DNA of 64,000 nucleotides from JAGNHS01 sp964609695 (GTDB lineage: Bacteria > Bdellovibrionota > UBA2428): assembly GCA_964609695.1 (NCBI GenBank), contig CAZSSP010000001.1:248001-312000 (forward strand), given 5' to 3'. The first letter of the stretch is position 1. Each line of letters opens with the position of its first letter. Position numbers and translations under genes: made by a program. Shown here in pieces: positions 8,428 to 17,190 of the stretch. A model generated the notes under the pieces. That model was not told the DNA's origin. It saw nothing but the letters and a program-made list of their open reading frames with translations, and did not search any database.

Positions 8428-9198
8428 ATGAAAAATTCTGCGCGTTGGTCACTTATATTTGTTGCGTCTTGCAGCGGTTCAATACTCTATACAAAGCCCA
8501 AAAGGGTTAGAGACCTCCCACCCCCTCCTCCACCCCTAGTTAGCGCTCCCAATAGCCCTGGAAACCCCACTGTAAGCGGTAGTCCCGATGGTATTAGTCC
8601 CGATAATTCCAGACCTCCTAGACGCCCTGGAGTGCCTCAAAACGACAGTCATAGCCCTGACTCAAATCATAGACCTCTAAGCCAGAACGACTCCAATAAC
8701 GGAGATCGATCTTCGGCTCCAAGAAATGCCTTCAATAACAATCCAAAATCCGCACCCGAGGGCTATTTTGTTGCCGATGAAAAAACGACTCTTAATCTTG
8801 CAGAGCTCTTTTTTGCCGATAGAAAAGTAGCCCCAAGTTCAAAGGATCCCCTTGATTCTGTTGTCGATGGACTCAGCAATCAAGCTGGCTCTTATAAAGT
8901 TCGTATTCGAGGTGTTCACAGTCGAGAAAGCCAACAAGTTCATAACATCGAAATCAATTTAGATATATTATCTGGAAAACAACGACTTCATTTAGCCACA
9001 AATCAAGATGGACAGATTGTTATGTCTTCCGGAACTAGAGAAGCTCGACAAAATTTAACGGCCACACTTCGCGGAGTGAATACGGCCAACGAAACAATTG
9101 TACTCACTTTACGTGGAGAGCTTAAAGAAAAAGGTTGGGTCATTGATGTTATCAATGATAACGAAAAAATCGGAACAATCTTTATCGATAGAATTTAA
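8428..9198 (+). CDS. Predicted lipoprotein with proline/asparagine-rich linker
   Basis: 256 residues, function unknown. The N-terminus ends in a VASC lipobox with the lipid-bearing cysteine at about residue 15. A low-complexity stretch rich in Pro, Asn, Ser and Asp, including a run of six prolines, extends to about residue 115 and would span periplasm or envelope. The C-terminal 140 residues look like a compact beta-rich domain (YKVRIRGVHSRESQQVHNIEINL). It probably has its own promoter in the 119-base gap after KirBac. A 14-base sequence 90 bases upstream of the start recurs 94 bases upstream of the barrel gene at 54269. Confidence 0.7.
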   Translation: MKNSARWSLIFVASCSGSILYTKPKRVRDLPPPPPPLVSAPNSPGNPTVSGSPDGISPDNSRPPRRPGVPQNDSHSPDSNHRPLSQNDSNNGDRSSAPRNAFNNNPKSAPEGYFVADEKTTLNLAELFFADRKVAPSSKDPLDSVVDGLSNQAGSYKVRIRGVHSRESQQVHNIEINLDILSGKQRLHLATNQDGQIVMSSGTREARQNLTATLRGVNTANETIVLTLRGELKEKGWVIDVINDNEKIGTIFIDRI

Positions 9199-9225
9199 AA
9201 GTTGAAACTAATTATGCGCAAACGA

Positions 9226-9723
9226 TCAAAACATTTCTTGAAAGGCTTTTTTTCTTTCAGAAAACATCGATCCAAGCGCCCGCTTCACAAGAAGCTGATT
9301 GGCCAAAGAATTCAGTGGCCCCAGAGGCAACTCATACTCTACTTGATCGATAATCCACGTGCCGGGCTGATGGCTTTTAATGTCTTGGCCCGAAGAAGAG
9401 CGAAACGTTTCATCACCCGACTCAAGCTTATGAGTGTGCTTCCAAGAGCTAAATAAGCCCTTTTCCATCACATCCACAAATTGTCTTTTTGACCCCTCTG
9501 CTACGACATCTTGCACTCTTGAAGACCAGTTTAAAGTGAAGGGCAACCACGATGGTCTGAGTTGTATTTCAACCAAAGCTCCATCCTCAGTAATGGGATC
9601 TCCCAAAACATGAACACCAGCATAGGCAGGAGATATTTTTTCTAAATTTTTTGGATAACGATAAATCTCCCAAACTTTATCAATAGGAGAAGGCACCCAA
9701 AACTCTAAATTTAAAATCGACAT
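9226..9723 (-). CDS. SRPBCC (START/coenzyme Q-binding-like) domain protein
   Basis: 165-residue single-domain protein of the helix-grip SRPBCC fold. It starts with NLEFWVPSPIDKVWEIYRYPKNLEKISP, the usual opening in which a strand is followed by the VW..(Y/F).....L..(I/L) helix. WIIDQVEYELPLGPLN and an amphipathic C-terminal helix (SMFSERKKAFQEMF) complete the fold. Proteins of this kind bind hydrophobic ligands or act in lipid and quinone handling; the ligand here is unknown. It lies four bases downstream of nuoB on the same strand, so a link to respiration is possible but not shown. Confidence 0.75.
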   Translation of the reverse strand: MSILNLEFWVPSPIDKVWEIYRYPKNLEKISPAYAGVHVLGDPITEDGALVEIQLRPSWLPFTLNWSSRVQDVVAEGSKRQFVDVMEKGLFSSWKHTHKLESGDETFRSSSGQDIKSHQPGTWIIDQVEYELPLGPLNSLANQLLVKRALGSMFSERKKAFQEMF

Positions 9724-9727
9724 TTCA

Positions 9728-10315
9728 TCAAGAAGCTGCTGCCGCTGAAGGCGCTTCTACTTCAATAGGCTTTTCATCGGGTTCACCAATTTGGCGACCG
9801 CGTTTTCCAAATCCACCTTGATGCTCTCCTTGAGTAGGACGAGCCACAGTCACTTTATGCTGAAGTTTAATAAGTCCATCAATCAAAGCTTCAGGCCTTG
9901 GAGGACAACCTGGAACATAGACATCTACAGGGACAACTCGGTCCACACCCTTAAGAACGCTATAACCCTCTTTCCAATAAGGGCCGCCCTTAGTGGCACA
10001 GGAACCCATCGCAATCACCCATTTGGGATCGGGCATTTGATCATAAAGACGTTTCACTCGAGACGCCATTTTAAGTGTGACTGTTCCAGCAACAATCATG
10101 AAATCTGCTTGTCGTGGAGTGGCGCGAAAGACTCCGCAACCGAAACGTTCAAGATCGTAATTAGCAGCACCTGTAGCCATCATTTCAATGGCGCAACACG
10201 CGAGACCAAAAGTCATTGGCCAAAGAGAATTCTTACGTCCCCAATTTACAACATCATCAACTCGGGAAAGTATAACGTCGGCAACACCGCTTTTCATTTG
10301 GTCAAAATCATTCAT
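9728..10315 (-). CDS. nuoB: NADH-quinone oxidoreductase subunit B (NuoB)
   Basis: Complex I subunit that holds the terminal N2 4Fe-4S cluster next to the quinone pocket. Ligand motifs are plain: the tandem cysteines in GLACCAIEMM, the cysteine in GSCATKGGPY and the one in VPGCPPRPEAL. The core is of normal length; the last 35 or so residues form a charged and Ala-rich tail. The gene stands apart from other nuo genes. An SRPBCC gene follows four bases after its stop, and the A-type Fe-S carrier gene lies just upstream on the same strand, which could favour cluster delivery to this subunit. Confidence 0.95.
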   Translation of the reverse strand: MNDFDQMKSGVADVILSRVDDVVNWGRKNSLWPMTFGLACCAIEMMATGAANYDLERFGCGVFRATPRQADFMIVAGTVTLKMASRVKRLYDQMPDPKWVIAMGSCATKGGPYWKEGYSVLKGVDRVVPVDVYVPGCPPRPEALIDGLIKLQHKVTVARPTQGEHQGGFGKRGRQIGEPDEKPIEVEAPSAAAAS

Positions 10316-10366
10316 AACTAATCTTTTACCACGCCTTGGCTAAGCTTCAAATTTGAGGAGCTGTCA

Positions 10367-10702
10367 CTATGCAGAAAAACTTGAGCCACAGCCGCAGGAT
10401 GTCTTAGCGTTGGGGTTTTGAAATACAAATCCTTGTCCGTTCAATCCGTCACTGAAATCAAGGACTGTACCCTTGAGAAAAAGAATGCTTTTGGGATCGA
10501 TGGCAATATCAACGCCTTCGATAATAAATGTTTTATCTTCAGGCTTCGGAGCCTCAACAAAATCAAGCTTATAAGACATGCCTGAACAGCCACCACCCAC
10601 CACACTCACCTTAAGAAAATAAGAAGACTTATTGTCTCTTTGCTTAAGGTTTTGAATATGGGCAGCAGCCTTCGGACTTAAATCAAATAATGTTTCGCTC
10701 AT
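10367..10702 (-). CDS. A-type iron-sulfur carrier (ErpA/IscA/SufA family)
   Basis: 111-residue Fe-S assembly protein that passes clusters to apo-enzymes. The three conserved cysteines are present, one in VVGGGCSGMSY and two in the C-terminal SCGCGSSF. SPKAAAHI at the start and GLNGQGFVFQNPNA before the last cysteines are typical. The branch (ErpA, IscA or SufA) cannot be settled by eye, although GLNGQGFVF and the absence of isc or suf neighbours fit an ErpA-like housekeeping role. The gene lies upstream of nuoB on the same strand with a 51-base gap. Confidence 0.93.
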   Translation of the reverse strand: MSETLFDLSPKAAAHIQNLKQRDNKSSYFLKVSVVGGGCSGMSYKLDFVEAPKPEDKTFIIEGVDIAIDPKSILFLKGTVLDFSDGLNGQGFVFQNPNAKTSCGCGSSFSA

Positions 10703-10737
10703 TTAGAGTGTCTTATAACCCAATAATGAGTTTAGCC

Positions 10738-11247
10738 TCAAGGATTTCTCACTTTTCGAACTTGCAAGAAAGTATCCGTGCTTCGACTAATGAAATTTTT
10801 GTGAGCCTTAATGGCTTCCTCTAAATTTTTAAGCTCAGGATTTTTAACAGAAAGCTCATCGATACCTCTAAACAAAAAATCTAAGGAGTCTGGATAGGCT
10901 CTTTCACTGCTATATTTAGATCGTAAAACCACTGCTATTTCAGCAAGATTTTGGTTCACATTAACCAAGGCAGCCCTGGCGCTTTCAATGAGCTTAAAAC
11001 GTTCTTGTGAATCTATATCGGCCAATAGTGCCTGACCCAAGGGGCTTAGAACATCTTTCTTAGCTCCTTCAGTGATATTTGATATTAGACCCGCCAAGCT
11101 TTTTATTTTTTCTTCATCATTCATTTTAGAAGTGGCCATTATTTGAGAAGGAGTCATAGTTTTAGCTGGAGGATCAGCAAAAACCCCCAAAGTTGCGAGC
11201 ATTGAACCTAAAACGAAACAGATCTTAGTTAGCGATTTTTTTTGCAT
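10738..11247 (-). CDS. Exported helical protein of unknown function
   Basis: 169 residues with a signal peptide (MQKKSLTKICFVLGSMLATLGVFA, cleavage likely after VFA). The mature part is predicted all-helical and charged, with no motif I recognise. It is probably periplasmic. It lies upstream of the A-type carrier gene with a 35-base gap. The run ACTCCC on the plus strand just before the start gives a GGGAGT ribosome-binding sequence on the coding strand, which supports the chosen start. Confidence 0.65.
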   Translation of the reverse strand: MQKKSLTKICFVLGSMLATLGVFADPPAKTMTPSQIMATSKMNDEEKIKSLAGLISNITEGAKKDVLSPLGQALLADIDSQERFKLIESARAALVNVNQNLAEIAVVLRSKYSSERAYPDSLDFLFRGIDELSVKNPELKNLEEAIKAHKNFISRSTDTFLQVRKVRNP

Positions 11248-11336
11248 TTTTACTCCCTTTTTTTAAACAATCCATTTTTATGACTTGGTGCGTTAATATC
11301 TAGCCTATTTCAAGTCGCTTGTAAAATTAAAAGATC

Positions 11337-11501
11337 TTACGCGGTGCATATATTTTCAATAACCCCAAGCAACTCATCGCCTAAACTACTCAAATCTTTT
11401 TGAATTTTGCTCTTTTCTAAATTCAAAGAGGGCTTTAGATTGCCCCCTGCGGCAAAGCTACTTAAACGGAAATTAACAAAGGACCGATAACTAAACGACA
11501 T
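11337..11501 (-). CDS. Possible 54-residue protein, divergent from the HD gene
   Basis: A short frame beginning MSFSYRSFVNFRLSSFAAGG and ending in a Leu/Glu-rich helix-like stretch (DLSSLGDELLGVIENI). It fills most of the 252-base gap between the exported helical protein and the HD hydrolase, and its start codon overlaps that of the HD gene on the other strand. No convincing ribosome-binding sequence precedes it. It may be chance. The rest of this gap shows no feature apart from an A/T-rich upstream region for the minus-strand gene. Confidence 0.25.
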   Translation of the reverse strand: MSFSYRSFVNFRLSSFAAGGNLKPSLNLEKSKIQKDLSSLGDELLGVIENICTA

Positions 11502-12963
11502 GCAACATTTGTTGAGGGATCCAGTTCACCGAACCATTTCATTATCGAGCGACGAACGCTCGATGATTGACCATCCCTATTTTCAACGTCTCAGAAGAAT
11601 CAAACAAACTGCATTTTTAAATTTGATTTTTCCGGGCGCCACTCACGATCGTTTCTCTCACAGCATCGGCGCCATGCACATGTCTTCTAAAATTTTTGAC
11701 CCTCTCGCAGATGAATTCATAGCTTCTTATGGTCCACGCGCACTTCAACCCTCTCAAAGAGATTACTTTAGAAGACTCGTTAGAAGAGCCGCACTCCTTC
11801 ACGACATTGGACACGGTCCCTTTTCACACAGTCTTGAAGGTGTGAGTGCCGCGGGCAAACCCATTTACCCAACCAGACAAGCTCTCTTTGATAGCGGACT
11901 GATTCCGCACCATTGGATCGCACCTCGAGGCCCTGCTGCCACCAAAGGCTGGATGCAAAAAGCCGCTCAACACGAAGATTTTTCTGTCGCCATTATTGCT
12001 ATGATCTCTGAGCAAAACAATGGACAACTCGGCGGGCTTCTTGCTCAAGACATAGTGGCTCTCATGACAGACTGGGTGCTTCCTTCTCCAGAATTTTTAA
12101 ATATGGACAAAGTAGGTCCCTCTGGAAAATGGACCATGAGACAGAGTCTCAAAAGTTTAGTGTCTGGAGAAGTCGACGCCGACCGAATGGATTATTTACT
12201 TCGCGACTCTCTTTATACGGGCGTTCCCTATGGGCAATACGACCAAGAAATGCTTCTTGAAAATTTACTTCTCCGCCCTGACCCCGAAGACAAAAAACAG
12301 CTTTGTTTAGCTCTCAGAAGAAAAGCCCTTCATGCTTTTGAAGATTTTCTAATTTCTCGCTTTCATATGTTTATGCAGCTTTACTCCCACAAAACCGTTG
12401 TAGGTTTTGATGTGATTTTAGAAAATGCCATAGCGGAATTACCCGATTTTCATATTGAACCCAATTTAGAGGAATATCTCACTTGGTCTGACGATTGGTT
12501 GTTGAGAAAAATCATTGAAAATAGATCATCTCGTTGGGGAATGCATATTCGAGATCGTATGCCCCTCAAACATCTCTTCACGCTTCGACAAAAAGAACAA
12601 AAGCTTTTCACGGATTTCATTAAGCCCTACGAATTATCAACTGGGACAACGGCCTGGTTTCCTTCTTTAAAAACTAAAGGTCGAAGCTATAAAGAAAGTG
12701 TTCCTAAAATTTGGTGGCGCTCGAGTATTAATTTTCTCACCAAAGGACTTCGAGGACACTTCCCGCTTTATTTAGAAGATAAAAAACGCCTTATTCCAAT
12801 TGAAGAAGTTTCATTACTCCTCAAAAGTGACTACGTTCGAAAATTTGAAATGACCCACGTTTATTGCCTGCGAAACGACGAAGACGAAGTGAAGTCTTGG
12901 CTCAGAAAAAAAGGTTTTTCAGAAGACATCATCCGACAAGATTGGTCTCTCTCAGATTCTTAA
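11500..12963 (+). CDS. HD-superfamily phosphohydrolase (COG1078 type)
   Basis: 487-residue metal-dependent phosphohydrolase of the HD family, related to dNTP triphosphohydrolases. It opens with RDPVHRTISLS, then has HDRFSHSIGAMH (first histidine), LLHDIGHGPFSHSLE (the HD pair and following histidine) and GEVDADRMDYLLRDS (last aspartate), the full set of metal ligands. This is the COG1078 arrangement rather than classical dgt. The substrate is unknown; nucleotide triphosphates are the best guess. Its last four bases overlap the end of the opposite-strand barrel gene. Confidence 0.88.
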   Translation: MQHLLRDPVHRTISLSSDERSMIDHPYFQRLRRIKQTAFLNLIFPGATHDRFSHSIGAMHMSSKIFDPLADEFIASYGPRALQPSQRDYFRRLVRRAALLHDIGHGPFSHSLEGVSAAGKPIYPTRQALFDSGLIPHHWIAPRGPAATKGWMQKAAQHEDFSVAIIAMISEQNNGQLGGLLAQDIVALMTDWVLPSPEFLNMDKVGPSGKWTMRQSLKSLVSGEVDADRMDYLLRDSLYTGVPYGQYDQEMLLENLLLRPDPEDKKQLCLALRRKALHAFEDFLISRFHMFMQLYSHKTVVGFDVILENAIAELPDFHIEPNLEEYLTWSDDWLLRKIIENRSSRWGMHIRDRMPLKHLFTLRQKEQKLFTDFIKPYELSTGTTAWFPSLKTKGRSYKESVPKIWWRSSINFLTKGLRGHFPLYLEDKKRLIPIEEVSLLLKSDYVRKFEMTHVYCLRNDEDEVKSWLRKKGFSEDIIRQDWSLSDS

Positions 12964-13742
12964 AATCTGTAAGTGCCGCCGGCCAAGAATTGAAAATCAT
13001 AAGCCGCTTCTGTAAGACCCCATCGAATACTAGCATCGAGTAAGGCCTTATCGTTGAGAGCGAAAATTCCACCCATACCGAGCTGAGAATTCCAAGGAGC
13101 AAAGTCTTCAAAACTATTGCGGCTATAATACTCGCCATAAAGAGCCGCAGAATCAAATATTGGTCGAGTGATGCTCACCGAATTTACAAGTTCAATGTGA
13201 TATCCTTTTCCGTCAATATCCTCAAACACATCAAGCTCAAGCATCGCTCCAAAAGTAAATTCGTGTTCAAGTTCCATTGTGAAGGGAGCCTTCACTCCAA
13301 ACTCCACTGCATTATTACTCAATCCACCTGTGTTAGTTGGAAATTTTACAAAGGGCGCTGCCGATATCGCGCTATTAAATTCTTGATTTTCCCAAAAAGT
13401 ATATTCTCCACCAAGTCGAGTCTCACCAAAACCATTCTTACTGTGAGAATTACGAGATTTTAAATGCTCAAAGGGTTCCACAGACAAACTTAAATCAACC
13501 TTTTCCGCGATTCCATATTTTGCAGTGACTGGGAAAAGTTTCAGATCATGTGCCCAATATTTTCCAGATTTCTCATAGGAATATTGAAGAGCCGTTCCCT
13601 CTATTTGAAAAAGTCCTAGGCCAAGCGTGTGAGGCTTTTCAGTCAACTGTGGCCGATCCATAGTACGCAAAATATCGTAGTTCGCAAAAGACTGAAGCGA
13701 TAAACTCAAAAGTAGAAGTGAACAAAGTTTAGTAATTCTCAT
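12960..13742 (-). CDS. Predicted outer-membrane beta-barrel protein
   Basis: 260 residues. A signal peptide (MRITKLCSLLLLSLSLQSFA) is followed by a series of alternating-residue beta strands and turns with abundant Gly, Tyr and Phe, ending in an aromatic terminal residue (FLAGGTYRF), the usual signature for BAM-dependent barrel insertion. No family is recognised; size suggests a 10-14 strand barrel. It converges with the HD gene, overlapping by four bases, so both genes share a terminator region or terminate within each other. Confidence 0.7.
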   Translation of the reverse strand: MRITKLCSLLLLSLSLQSFANYDILRTMDRPQLTEKPHTLGLGLFQIEGTALQYSYEKSGKYWAHDLKLFPVTAKYGIAEKVDLSLSVEPFEHLKSRNSHSKNGFGETRLGGEYTFWENQEFNSAISAAPFVKFPTNTGGLSNNAVEFGVKAPFTMELEHEFTFGAMLELDVFEDIDGKGYHIELVNSVSITRPIFDSAALYGEYYSRNSFEDFAPWNSQLGMGGIFALNDKALLDASIRWGLTEAAYDFQFLAGGTYRF

Positions 13743-13809
13743 ATACTAGCGAGAAAAATTCTTTTCAGCTTAAGAGTCAAGGGCCCTTAATTCCCTACTA
13801 GCCATTGCG

Positions 13810-14400
13810 TCAGAGACAAAAGAATTGATGGAACTCTAATGGATGACCGCTAAAAACAATTTGATTTTTAGAAATGACTTTAATTCTCAAACACGAATAC
13901 AAATCACTAAAGCCACCCTTAGAATTTTTTGCTTTTTTCCTAAGCAATGTTAGACGCGCCATGCAATCATCAAAAAGAGTTTGCTTATTTAAAACTAATT
14001 GAGCCTCTTCCAATATTTTTTCTTTAGCAAAATATGCAATTTCCCGACTTTTCAATTCCCATTTTTTTCCAAAAACAGATCCCTTATACACAGGGGAATA
14101 AAGCAATTTTTCAACTTGTAAAGACGGACTGGCTATTGGAGCTAAGCGTTTCCATTTCCAATCAGTTTCTGAATCATTCTTTATAATACCCAACAAACTC
14201 GTCGACCTTTGACGCAAAAGCATTGGCAGTGTTTTGACGTTAATTTGCCAAGTCTCAATAAAAAGCTCCTGAATCTGCCACTCAGCCCAATCATATTGAC
14301 GACTGGCAAGCGAAGCCATGAGCGCCTCTGATTGAATTCGAAACTCTGGAATATTCAATGTCACCTTTTTGTAAAAAACACAGCTCAAAGACACTATCAA
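13810..14400 (-). CDS. Hypothetical protein of unknown function
   Basis: Open frame of up to 196 residues from a TTG start. An ATG at 14319, preceded by a GAGG sequence five bases upstream, would give a 169-residue protein beginning MASLASRQYDWAEW and is the more likely start. The sequence is basic and helical with several tryptophans, with no signal peptide from that start and no motif I recognise. Codon use looks like that of its neighbours. Single gene between two opposite-facing neighbours. Confidence 0.5.
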   Translation of the reverse strand: MIVSLSCVFYKKVTLNIPEFRIQSEALMASLASRQYDWAEWQIQELFIETWQINVKTLPMLLRQRSTSLLGIIKNDSETDWKWKRLAPIASPSLQVEKLLYSPVYKGSVFGKKWELKSREIAYFAKEKILEEAQLVLNKQTLFDDCMARLTLLRKKAKNSKGGFSDLYSCLRIKVISKNQIVFSGHPLEFHQFFCL

Positions 14401-14483
14401 ATTGAAAAGATCAGCATGGCATAAAACTATCGCTCAAGTCGCTTGATCCTCAGTAGACTTCGGGGTTCAATAGAGAGTACATC

Positions 14484-15458
14484 ATGGATTTTAAAGCATT
14501 CTTAAAAGGTATCGAAAAATACTCAAGCATTGCGATCACAGCTCCCACACCACCCGACGGAGATTCCGTGGGAACTCAATGTGCGCTTTTAGAACTCATC
14601 GAAACTCTTCATCCTAAGAAAAAAGTTTTTATCGTCAATGAAGAATCCTGCCCTCAAAAATACATTTTTTTAAAAGGTTCAGACAAATTCATTCAAGCTC
14701 AAGACTTCAAAGAAAAAGCTGAGCTTTGGATTTGTGTCGACGGCGGACCCAACCGACTTGGAGACGCCACTACAAAACATTGGGAAGCAGCCAAAGCTCA
14801 CGGCCTCATTGACCATCATGCCGTCGGGACAGAAGATCATTTTGAAATATCTCTTTACGATCCCACGGCAGCATCTACGACCGTCCTTGTGTATAAACTT
14901 TGGGAAGAATCCAAAACAAAATTAACCCACACTTTGGCGGAAGCCCTCTATGTCGGTTTAATTTATGATACAGGTGTATTTAAACACCCAAACACCACTC
15001 CAGAAGTCATGCGAATCGGAGCTAAGCTGCTTGAAACTGGTTTTGCTCACACTGACACTGTTGAAAAATCGCTTCTCATGCGAACCGAAGCCAATATTCA
15101 TATGTTGAAAAGCCTATTAGAACATTTCAAGGTTGAATTTTCTAAACGATGGGTATGGAGCAAAGTCGATCACAGCGCCTTTAAATCCTCTCAAGGAAGC
15201 TCTCAAGACAAAGATGGTCTGATTGATTTTCTATTTTTAATTCCACAATGTGAAATTGCTATTTTATTTTTTGAAGCGAAACCCAATCTTTGGAAACTCT
15301 CTTTTCGCTCTAGGAGTTGGGATGTCGCCAATCTAGCCAAAAGCTTAAATCCTCAAGGCGGTGGCCATAAATTAGCCTCCGGCTGCACTCTACAAGGAAA
15401 TTTCGACACAGTTTATTCAACGACCCAAAAAGCGGTGCAAAAACTATTACATGATTAA
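14484..15458 (+). CDS. DHH-DHHA1 phosphoesterase (NrnA-like)
   Basis: 324-residue DHH-family phosphoesterase, likely a nanoRNase/pAp phosphatase or cyclic-dinucleotide hydrolase. Motif I is TPPDGDSVG, where the usual initial histidine of HxxPDGD is replaced by threonine; motif II is CVDGG; the defining motif III is LIDHHA; motif IV includes GLIYDTG. The DHHA1 domain ends with GGGHKLASG for substrate binding. The stop overlaps the start of the lytic transglycosylase gene by eight bases. Loss of the first histidine deserves checking, because that residue normally binds Mn2+. Confidence 0.85.
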   Translation: MDFKAFLKGIEKYSSIAITAPTPPDGDSVGTQCALLELIETLHPKKKVFIVNEESCPQKYIFLKGSDKFIQAQDFKEKAELWICVDGGPNRLGDATTKHWEAAKAHGLIDHHAVGTEDHFEISLYDPTAASTTVLVYKLWEESKTKLTHTLAEALYVGLIYDTGVFKHPNTTPEVMRIGAKLLETGFAHTDTVEKSLLMRTEANIHMLKSLLEHFKVEFSKRWVWSKVDHSAFKSSQGSSQDKDGLIDFLFLIPQCEIAILFFEAKPNLWKLSFRSRSWDVANLAKSLNPQGGGHKLASGCTLQGNFDTVYSTTQKAVQKLLHD

Positions 15459-17190
15459 CAGGGATTTTGGGGCCATCCTTGGAGCCATCTTTTTTAGTTT
15501 TTTAGCTATTCAAGATTTACAGTCGCAAAATAATCAAAACCCAAACCCAAATAAGAGCAATCGCAGGCCCAATTCCTTTTTTTATTTTGGACGAGCCCCC
15601 CAAGCTCCAGAGCCCGAAACACTTGAAGTTTTATCTAAAAACTTGGGTTACGAAAGCCTCGATAAAGCTAAAGAAGAATACAAAATATTTTCAGAAAGAA
15701 TTCGAGCTGGATTTGCCAGAGAAGATTGGTTTCAAAATTGTCGAAGCCAGTATCATGAAAATCTTTGCGGAGCTCTTGAGAATTACTTGAAACCCGAAAA
15801 ATCTATTCGAAATTCACGTCGTCGTACCCCAATTTTTAAAGTTCCACTTTTGCCCAAAAACCTAGGAAGACTTCAGGCAGAGCCTTTCTCTTCTCTTCAC
15901 AGACGCTTTCCTAAAATGAGCTTTGCCAATCTTTCAAAATTTGCGCAAAAATCTCTCGAAACAGATTCCTGTCCTAGAAACTTTTCCCTAGCTCTAGCCG
16001 TTGAACTTGAAAATCATGCCGATCAATATGGAGCCTGGGCTTTAATTGATAAACTCTACGCCCACGGTCTCTACTGCACCAGCCCAAGTGACGACTGGAA
16101 TGAAATGACCAATCTTAAAGTGGCCTACACTTTAATTTCGCGTAGCCGATTTCAAGATGCCATAGGATTTCTCCAAAACGCCCTAAAATCTGAAACTAAA
16201 AGAGAAGATTTTCGAACTCTCTACTGGCTCTACCGTTCTTATAAAAAAATAAAATCTGAAAAAGAAGCTCAAAGCACACTCGATGAACTTTTCAAGAAGT
16301 ATCCAATTTCATGGTACACCATAGCCGCACTCCACGATGAAAAGAGAGATCCTTTAGCCCTCATAAAAAAACGTCCCCCCATTACAGATGAATACGATTG
16401 CGGCGAAGCTAAACTCAATCGACATTTGAACTGGTTAAAATTTGGTCTCCTCTTCGAAGAAGACCCCTACGATCTCATTAGATACGGTGAATTTATTGCT
16501 CGAAGACTTTCAGATACAGGCAAATTAGCCGTGGCACAGAATTTAGCTAGAGCTTTTTTTAAAGCCAAACTTTATAGACTTCAAATTTTAGTATTGAGCC
16601 AATCTTTAAATCAAAAGCCAGAATTATTTAACTATGAACATTTAGAACTTCTTTTTCCTCAACCTTATTTTGAAACCATGAAACAACATTCTGGAAAAAT
16701 TGATACCGCACTCCTGCTAGGACTAGCTCGACAAGAAAGCGGCTTTGATCTCAAAGCGCGATCTGCAGCCAATGCTCATGGATTACTCCAATTGCTTCCC
16801 TCAACAGCAAGAACACTGGCTCGTAAAACAAAAAAATCCGATCTTTACGACTATGAAACCAATATTCAATTAGGTTCTACATATGTCTATAAACTTGTAG
16901 CCCGATTTGATGGAAGTGTAGAAAAGGCACTGGGCTCTTACAATGCAGGCGCTACAGTGATGGGTCATTGGGAAAACCAATTTAGCTGGGCCAAAGAAAC
17001 TCAACTTTTTGTGGATCTCATCCCATATCGCGAAACCCGCGACTACATTCCTTCAATTTTAAGAAATGGTTACTGGTATCATCGGCTTTTTCCAAGTTTA
17101 AGAGAAACCTGGAACGACACTATGGTGACTTCGCCGGCTCTGAAAGCCTTACTTGAATCAAGTCCATCCAAAGCTGCGTCAAATCCTTAA
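15451..17190 (+). CDS. Exported lytic murein transglycosylase (SLT family)
   Basis: 579-residue periplasmic enzyme that cleaves peptidoglycan glycan strands. An N-terminal hydrophobic segment (residues 5-20) is the export signal. The middle is a long all-helical superhelical region as in Slt70. The C-terminal catalytic domain has the glutamate in LARQESGFD, the following SAANAHGLLQLLPSTA, then GSTYVYKLV, ALGSYNAG and RETRDYIPSIL, all conserved in goose-lysozyme-like transglycosylases. Translation is coupled to the DHH gene. The 3' end overlaps an opposite-strand gene by 71 bases. Confidence 0.9.
   Translation: MINRDFGAILGAIFFSFLAIQDLQSQNNQNPNPNKSNRRPNSFFYFGRAPQAPEPETLEVLSKNLGYESLDKAKEEYKIFSERIRAGFAREDWFQNCRSQYHENLCGALENYLKPEKSIRNSRRRTPIFKVPLLPKNLGRLQAEPFSSLHRRFPKMSFANLSKFAQKSLETDSCPRNFSLALAVELENHADQYGAWALIDKLYAHGLYCTSPSDDWNEMTNLKVAYTLISRSRFQDAIGFLQNALKSETKREDFRTLYWLYRSYKKIKSEKEAQSTLDELFKKYPISWYTIAALHDEKRDPLALIKKRPPITDEYDCGEAKLNRHLNWLKFGLLFEEDPYDLIRYGEFIARRLSDTGKLAVAQNLARAFFKAKLYRLQILVLSQSLNQKPELFNYEHLELLFPQPYFETMKQHSGKIDTALLLGLARQESGFDLKARSAANAHGLLQLLPSTARTLARKTKKSDLYDYETNIQLGSTYVYKLVARFDGSVEKALGSYNAGATVMGHWENQFSWAKETQLFVDLIPYRETRDYIPSILRNGYWYHRLFPSLRETWNDTMVTSPALKALLESSPSKAASNP

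Noticed and set aside
9202..9456. Basic 84-residue frame opposite the SRPBCC gene
   Set aside because: It lies entirely antisense to a gene with a recognisable fold, and its Arg/Lys-rich sequence is what antisense translation of that gene yields.
9791..10321. 176-residue frame opposite nuoB
   Set aside because: Complete overlap with nuoB, whose motifs are certain; composition is Ser/His/Asn-rich without any domain.
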